From AV69 sp963742315 (GTDB lineage: Bacteria > Verrucomicrobiota > Verrucomicrobiia > Chthoniobacterales > UBA10450): a stretch of 64,000 bases of DNA. Shown here piece by piece: positions 59,784 to 64,000 of this stretch. The DNA is taken from positions 1-64,000 of the forward strand of contig CAVULE010000013.1 in the NCBI GenBank assembly GCA_963742315.1. Direction: 5' to 3'. A program made the position numbers and the translations under genes. Below the pieces are notes generated by a model that had not been told where the DNA came from, made no database searches, and saw only the letters and a list, made by a program, of their open reading frames with translations. Each line of letters begins with the position of its first letter. Position 1 is the first letter of the stretch.

Positions 59784-61267
59784 TGTGCTACCTCCTTCGC
59801 GCGCGCGATCGCGGCTAGAACCGCCATCGCCTTGCGCTCGGTTTCTTCGCGTTCACGCACCGGCTCAGAATCGGCCACGATTCCGGCGCCGGCTTGTACG
59901 AACGCTCTCCCGTTTTTTAAAACCACCGAACGCAGGGCAATGCAACTATCGCAATTCCCGTCGAAGCCGAACCAGCCGACCGCCCCCGCGTAAAAACCAC
60001 GTCGAGCTTTCTCCAGCTCGGCGATGATTTGCATGGCGCGAATCTTCGGTGTGCCCGAAACGGTGCCGGCGGGAAAGGTCGCCCGAAAGGCATCGAAGGC
60101 GGTCAAGCCATCACGCAACCGCGCCTCGACGTGCGAAACGATGTGCATGACGTGGCTGTAACGCTCGATCGTCATTTGCTCGGTCACGCGGACGCTGCCG
60201 ATTTGCGCGATCCGGCCCAGATCGTTTCGCGCGAGGTCGATTAACATCACGTGTTCGGCGCGCTCCTTCGGATCGGCCAGCAATTCGCACGCGTTTGCTT
60301 CGTCGGATCTCGGGTCTGTGCCGCGCGGACGGGTCCCCGCAATCGGTCGAAGTTCGGCGGCGCGACCGCGCACCCGCACATGTAACTCAGGCGAACTGCC
60401 AAGTGCGCAAAACTCGTCGCCGAAGTTCAGCAAAAACATGTAGGGCGACGGGTTTCCAAAGCGTAGACAACGATAAAGATCGAGGGGATCGGCGGACAAT
60501 TCCGACTCGAATCGTTGCGACAGCACAACCTGGAAAATATCGCCTTCGCTGATGTATTCTTTCGCGCGGAGAACCATTTTCTCGAAGTCGATGGTGTTGC
60601 TCTTGAATTCAGTGGAAGGGGCGTCGCCCGCAGTTGGCGCCGCGATCGGTTGCAATCGCGATGCCGCGGCCAGTTTTTCCAAAAGAGTCTGGACTTGTTT
60701 ATTGGCGCCGGCATAAGCATCTTCCACGCTTTGCTGTCGAAGGTCGGCCGACACGATGATGCGCATCAGGCGGAAACGGTGATCGAAGACAATGAGCGTC
60801 CCCGCGACCATGAACATCATCTCCGACAATTCGAGGTCGTCACGGGGATGGATCGGGACCTTTGGCTCGAAAAATCTAACCACGTCGTAACCGGCGAAGC
60901 CGACCGCCCCACCTTGGAAATGCGGAATGTCATCGCGCGGAACAAAGCGGAATTCGCCGAGGACCTTTTGCAGTTCGCCGAGCGGATCGGAGGTAGCGCG
61001 CCTGGTGACGGCGCCAGATTTGTCGCGAATGGCGACCTCGCCTGCGCGTTGGCTAACGATTAATAGAGGATCGATCCCGATAAGTGAAAAGCGTCCCGAT
61101 TCCTCGTTGCGCTCGGCCGATTCGAAAAGAAACGACCATCCATCGCGCCCAATTTTTTGGAACGCCCCGACTGGCGTTTCGACATCGCCGACGATCTCGG
61201 CAACGACGGGAATCAAATTGCCCCGGCTGGCAAGCTGTCGGAACTCTTCGAGGGAAGTCATCGTCAT
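59780..61267 (-). CDS. trpE: Anthranilate synthase component I
   Basis: The 495-aa subunit converts chorismate with ammonia to anthranilate. The feedback-Trp site region is near SFLFESAERNEESGRFSLIG. Catalytic and chorismate-binding segments are GDIFQVVLSQRFES, AELRPIAGTRPRG, HVMLIDLARNDLGRI, FPAGTVSGTPKIRAM and YAGAVGWFGFDG. ATG 61267 lies in a hairpin repeat; ATG 61261 (MTSLEEFRQLA) is an equally good start. It is followed by trpG with overlapping codons; no other trp genes are near. Confidence 0.94.
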   Translation of the reverse strand: MTMTSLEEFRQLASRGNLIPVVAEIVGDVETPVGAFQKIGRDGWSFLFESAERNEESGRFSLIGIDPLLIVSQRAGEVAIRDKSGAVTRRATSDPLGELQKVLGEFRFVPRDDIPHFQGGAVGFAGYDVVRFFEPKVPIHPRDDLELSEMMFMVAGTLIVFDHRFRLMRIIVSADLRQQSVEDAYAGANKQVQTLLEKLAAASRLQPIAAPTAGDAPSTEFKSNTIDFEKMVLRAKEYISEGDIFQVVLSQRFESELSADPLDLYRCLRFGNPSPYMFLLNFGDEFCALGSSPELHVRVRGRAAELRPIAGTRPRGTDPRSDEANACELLADPKERAEHVMLIDLARNDLGRIAQIGSVRVTEQMTIERYSHVMHIVSHVEARLRDGLTAFDAFRATFPAGTVSGTPKIRAMQIIAELEKARRGFYAGAVGWFGFDGNCDSCIALRSVVLKNGRAFVQAGAGIVADSEPVREREETERKAMAVLAAIARAKEVAH

Positions 61268-61350
61268 CCCGAGCGTCAGTCGAGGGGATCCCGTTGCGTT
61301 ACTTTAAAGCTTCCCAATGGGATTCATTCACTGACGCTCGGAACGACCAT
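61260..61350. repeat. Hairpin repeat (CATCCCGAGC family) at the trpE start
   Basis: CATCGTCATCCCGAGCGTCA on the left and TGACGCTCGGAACGACC on the right pair. The trpE start ATG codons lie at its left edge, so the ribosome-binding region of trpE is inside the hairpin. Confidence 0.65.
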
Positions 61351-61414
61351 TGTAGAGGCGTTTGTGCCAAACGCCTACTCTGCCTCGTTTTGTCGACCGT
61401 TCCTACAAAAAATC

Positions 61415-61443
61415 TTGCGCTGGTGAGGGTGCGAGCGATTATT
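61415..61443 (+). promoter_or_regulatory. Candidate promoter of tRNA-Gly
   Basis: TTGCGC (61415-61420) and ATTATT (61438-61443) with 17-nt spacing lie 15 nt before the tRNA. A weak match to the consensus. Confidence 0.3.
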
Positions 61444-61458
61444 TGAGCCCACTTTTGT

Positions 61459-61530
<72 letters not shown>

Positions 61531-61645
61531 GTCTTTTAAAGCGCGCACCAATTTTGAGACATGACGGCGCATATCCCTCGAATTTAGAGCTTACAAGGTC
61601 ATTTTTTTGAATCCGAACTGGCTTTTCTCTGCATCTCATAGACAA

Positions 61646-62380
61646 ATGAAAACTATGAAAGCATATGTTCTTGGTGGCGCCGCTACTTTTGGTCTGGTGC
61701 TGGCCATCTACGCACAAACACCTGGCGCCACGCCAGAAACGCCGGCTCCGTCGCCCACCCTCGCGGCCACGGCAACGCCCCCAGTCGCGGCAGTGCCCCC
61801 AGTCACGACAACGCCCCCGGCTTCCGTTTCTGCCGCGCTTTCGGCAACACCTTCCGCGGCCAATCAATTTGCGGACAAGATTAAGGAACGGGTCGATCGC
61901 AAATTTAAACACAAGGGATTCGCGATCACCGTCGATGGGAACGATGGCGAGGAACCTCATTCCGATCGCCATCATGGGGACGACGATATCCCAGGAAAGG
62001 TTCTTCCAATCGCCATTATCAGTATCCTGGCCGTGTTTGGATTCCCAGTCGCAATTGTCGCCGTCATTATGTTCAGCAGTTGGGCCAGGACGCGTTCGCT
62101 GCATCGCACCGTGCGGATGATGGTGGAGAAAGGTCAGCCGGTCCCGCCGGAGTTACTCTCGTCGCCCGCGGCGGCGCCGGTAATCGTGCGCCCGTGGTAC
62201 GATTTGCGCCGCGGCATCGTCCTCGTCTCGGTCGGCGTGGGTGTAGTCATGTTTTTTGGAATTAGTGCCGGTTGGGATAACGGCGTCTGGGCACTTGGTT
62301 TGATTCCCGGCTTGATAGGTCTGGGTTATCTGCTGGCGTGGCGGCTTGCTTATCGCGACGAGAAAGCGTTGAAACAATGA
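61646..62380 (+). CDS. DUF6249-type membrane protein
   Basis: The 244-aa protein starts at ATG 61646 (61655 possible). It has a signal or anchor helix (YVLGGAATFGLVLAIYA), a Pro/Thr/Ala-rich linker, a His/Asp-rich patch (DRHHGDDD) and four membrane helices, the first being VLPIAIISILAVFGFPVAIV. This is the layout of DUF6249 proteins, which tend to be encoded beside ECF sigma factors. The sigma gene follows by one nucleotide, so it likely takes part in the same regulatory unit, perhaps as a membrane sensor (inference). Confidence 0.65.
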   Translation: MKTMKAYVLGGAATFGLVLAIYAQTPGATPETPAPSPTLAATATPPVAAVPPVTTTPPASVSAALSATPSAANQFADKIKERVDRKFKHKGFAITVDGNDGEEPHSDRHHGDDDIPGKVLPIAIISILAVFGFPVAIVAVIMFSSWARTRSLHRTVRMMVEKGQPVPPELLSSPAAAPVIVRPWYDLRRGIVLVSVGVGVVMFFGISAGWDNGVWALGLIPGLIGLGYLLAWRLAYRDEKALKQ

Positions 62381-62381
62381 T

Positions 62382-62915
62382 GTGGAGCTGACCGATGCCG
62401 ACCTGCTCGCGCGAGTTATTGTTGATGGTGACCAGCACGCTTTTGGCGAGCTGGTTCGCCGCCATCAATCGCCCGTGCGCGGTCTTTTGCGCCAGTTGGT
62501 GCGGGCCGACCTGGAACTGGCCGACGATCTCGCCCAGGAAACGTTCATTCGGGCTTACAAAAATATCCGGAGTTTCCGAGGCGAAGCGAAATTCTCCACC
62601 TGGCTTTATCGAATCGCTTACAACGTTTTCCGCGAGAATGCCCGCAAACGCAAAGAGCTTGTCGGAATCGATGAAGAGCGGTTGCAGGCCGAGGTCGATC
62701 CACAAACGACTGATCCCGGGTTGCGTCACGATCTCATGAATGCGCTGGCTAACTTACCGTTACATGAGCGCACGGCCGTCACGCTTTGTTGCCAGAATGG
62801 GTTATCTCACGACGAAGCGGCCCGCGTCCTCGATATTCCGCTTGGGACGGTGAAGACGAATGTCTTGCGCGGACGCGAGAAATTGAAGAAAATGCTAGCG
62901 GCCTGGGCCACCTAA
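62382..62915 (+). CDS. ECF sigma factor, RpoE-like
   Basis: The 177-aa protein is a standard ECF sigma factor. Region 2 has LELADDLAQETFIRAYKNI and FSTWLYRIAYNVFREN, and region 4 has LPLHERTAVTLCCQNGLSHD followed by EAARVLDIPLGTVKTNVLRG. It is different in type from the kinase-linked factors at 1951 and 9079. It starts at GTG 62382, directly after the DUF6249 gene. A short membrane protein follows with one nucleotide between them and is its likely anti-sigma factor. Confidence 0.92.
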   Translation: MELTDADLLARVIVDGDQHAFGELVRRHQSPVRGLLRQLVRADLELADDLAQETFIRAYKNIRSFRGEAKFSTWLYRIAYNVFRENARKRKELVGIDEERLQAEVDPQTTDPGLRHDLMNALANLPLHERTAVTLCCQNGLSHDEAARVLDIPLGTVKTNVLRGREKLKKMLAAWAT

Positions 62916-62916
62916 A

Positions 62917-63255
62917 ATGAACGATCCACTCGATAATTTACTCGATGCGCGATTGCGTGACGAGACGCCCTATATCGACGATGCGGGCTTTACCGCCCGG
63001 GTGATGCAACAGCTTCCGCACCGGCGTTTCTCCTGGGGCGCGCAACGCGCTTTCATTATTTTCGCGGCAACTATCGTGTCGGTCGTGATCGCCTATTTCG
63101 CATCGGGCGAAGGAATGTTCGTGCATGATGCGTTTGCGCGGATGTCGGGTCTAAAACCGGTGCAATTGCTTCTTCTGATCCTGGCCTGTGGAACTGGAAT
63201 GACCATTGCCGGGCTTTGGGCTGCGCTTACGCGAACACGCGACATGACCATTTAA
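62917..63255 (+). CDS. Putative membrane anti-sigma factor
   Basis: The 112-aa product has a cytoplasmic N-terminus of about 40 residues (MNDPLDNLLDARLRDETPYI) and two membrane helices (AFIIFAATIVSVVIAYFA and PVQLLLLILACGTGMTIAGL). It has no zinc-binding HxxxCxxC motif. The position right after an ECF sigma gene and the topology are those of anti-sigma factors, but sequence alone does not prove it. Confidence 0.6.
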   Translation: MNDPLDNLLDARLRDETPYIDDAGFTARVMQQLPHRRFSWGAQRAFIIFAATIVSVVIAYFASGEGMFVHDAFARMSGLKPVQLLLLILACGTGMTIAGLWAALTRTRDMTI

Positions 63256-63341
63256 GTCATCCCGAGCGAAGTCGAGGGATCTCGACGAAGTATCTTTAAG
63301 CTTTCACATCGGGATTCCTCGACTGCGCTTGGAATGACGGT
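63256..63341. repeat. Hairpin repeat (CATCCCGAGC family) between convergent genes
   Basis: GTCATCCCGAGCGAAGTCGA on the left pairs with TCGACTGCGCTTGGAATGAC on the right. It separates the anti-sigma gene and ribF and may act as a bidirectional terminator. Confidence 0.75.
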
Positions 63342-63343
63342 CA

Positions 63344-64000
63344 TTACGCGGCGCAAAGCTCGCGCGCTTTCTTTACGTCAGCCGCAATTTGCTTTCCGAG
63401 CGCCTCGACGTTTTCGAATTTCTTCTCCGGCCGCAGGAACTGCACGAATTTTATTTCGATATCACCGCCGTAGATGTCGCGATGAAAATCGAGAAGATGA
63501 ACTTCGATCGTGCGCTCGGCCTCTTCGCCGGAAACAGTCGGTCGGAATCCCACATTGACGACACCGTGATGGAGCACGCCTTCGAACCAGGCCTCGACAA
63601 AGTAAACGCCGTTTGGGGGGAACTGTTCGCTGTGCGCACTCAAATTTGCCGTCGGAAAACCGATTTGCCGCCCCAGCTTTGAACCTTCCCTGACCGTGCC
63701 GAGAATGGTGTAGTCGCGTCCTAGCATTACGGCTGCGCCAGCAAAATCGCCGCGCTCAATCCGGGCGCGAATGGCGGTGCTGCTGACGACCGCTCCGTTC
63801 ACTTTCACTGGCGGGATTCCGACAACGTTGAAGTGATGCCGAGTACCGAGCTTGCGCAGGAGCGCGAGATTGCCGGCCCGATTTTTTCCGAATGACCATT
63901 CATGGCCGACACAAATTTCGCCCAGGCCCCTGGCGTTCTCGGTCAGTTGGGCAACGAAATCTTCCGCCTCGGTTTGGGCGAAATCTTTGTCGAAAGGAAT
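63344..64000 (-). CDS. ribF: Riboflavin kinase/FAD synthetase, 5' end outside window
   Basis: The gene runs in from the right edge. The visible 218 residues begin in the FAD synthetase half (IPFDKDFAQTEAEDFV, then ICVGHEWSFGKNRAGN and VVSSTAIRARIERGDFAGA). The riboflavin kinase half follows: LGRQIGFPTANL, NGVYFVEAWFEG, VNVGFRPTV, IEVHLLDFHRDIYGG and VQFLRPEKKFENVEAL. The bifunctional enzyme makes FMN and FAD. The C-terminus is complete. Confidence 0.93.
   Translation of the reverse strand: MPFDKDFAQTEAEDFVAQLTENARGLGEICVGHEWSFGKNRAGNLALLRKLGTRHHFNVVGIPPVKVNGAVVSSTAIRARIERGDFAGAAVMLGRDYTILGTVREGSKLGRQIGFPTANLSAHSEQFPPNGVYFVEAWFEGVLHHGVVNVGFRPTVSGEEAERTIEVHLLDFHRDIYGGDIEIKFVQFLRPEKKFENVEALGKQIAADVKKARELCAA

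Noticed and set aside
61541..61645. Earlier start for the DUF6249 protein at 61607
   Set aside because: The added residues precede the signal helix and start with a non-ATG codon; ATG 61646 fits better.

Overview
The window reads as chromosomal DNA of a Gram-negative bacterium, most likely a soil Verrucomicrobiota (Chthoniobacterales/Udaeobacter-like). This is an inference from four things: a fused LpxC-FabZ gene beside lpxA, a fused SpmA-SpmB protein, ECF sigma factors paired with membrane Ser/Thr kinases, and a genome full of long hairpin repeats, many of which run into or through coding sequences. There are no rRNA genes, CRISPR arrays or intact transposases. Two tRNA genes (Phe-GAA and Gly-GCC) are clear.

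Layout. 1-1.8 kb: the edge of a GH63-like glucosidase gene with an apparent frameshift. 1.95-16.7 kb: two paralogous modules, each an ECF sigma factor followed by a membrane Ser/Thr kinase carrying TolB-like and TPR domains. The first is followed by a glycine-rich beta-helix surface protein. The second is followed by an orphan promoter-like block and two YadA-head/peptidase-S74 surface proteins. A motif of the form GTAACC-N19-GTAC (one copy GTTACC) occurs five times at exactly the same spacing, upstream of both kinases, the beta-helix gene and the first S74 gene, plus the orphan copy. It looks like a sigma-factor target site that defines a small surface-protein regulon. 16.8-20.9 kb: ctlX-like hydrolase, guaA (frameshifted), a small lipoprotein, aat and tRNA-Phe. 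21-28.7 kb: a large secreted protein with InlB-type repeats, a membrane ferredoxin-TPR fusion, a graveyard of gene fragments and a secreted metzincin-like protease. An exact 32-bp inverted repeat brackets about 5.9 kb of this region. 28.9-29.8 kb: an Xre/RES toxin-antitoxin pair. 30-34.6 kb: a BNR-propeller protein, a cupin, a decayed REP-associated transposase between two hairpins, and a GNAT acetyltransferase. 34.7-38.4 kb: a pilT/pilU-like operon with response regulators. 38.5-64 kb: mainly housekeeping genes (FAD oxidoreductase, SpmAB fusion, acyltransferase, recN, MBL hydrolase, TIGR03790 protein, lpxA, lpxC-fabZ, GH57, aspartate aminotransferase, double-domain ndk, prmA, DUF1326, an mhqO/mhqD-like pair, aroF, trpE-trpG, tRNA-Gly, an ECF sigma/anti-sigma set and partial ribF).

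The most unusual property is how the hairpin repeats relate to genes. At least five genes (GH63-like, SpmAB, MBL hydrolase, prmA, VOC dioxygenase) contain a complete hairpin repeat that is translated in frame. Several others borrow a repeat for their N-terminus, C-terminus or start-codon context. This resembles the palindromic elements inserted into Rickettsia genes, but here several unrelated repeat families take part. Three single-base frameshifts (glucosidase, second S74 gene, guaA) may be sequencing or assembly errors, because guaA is otherwise intact.
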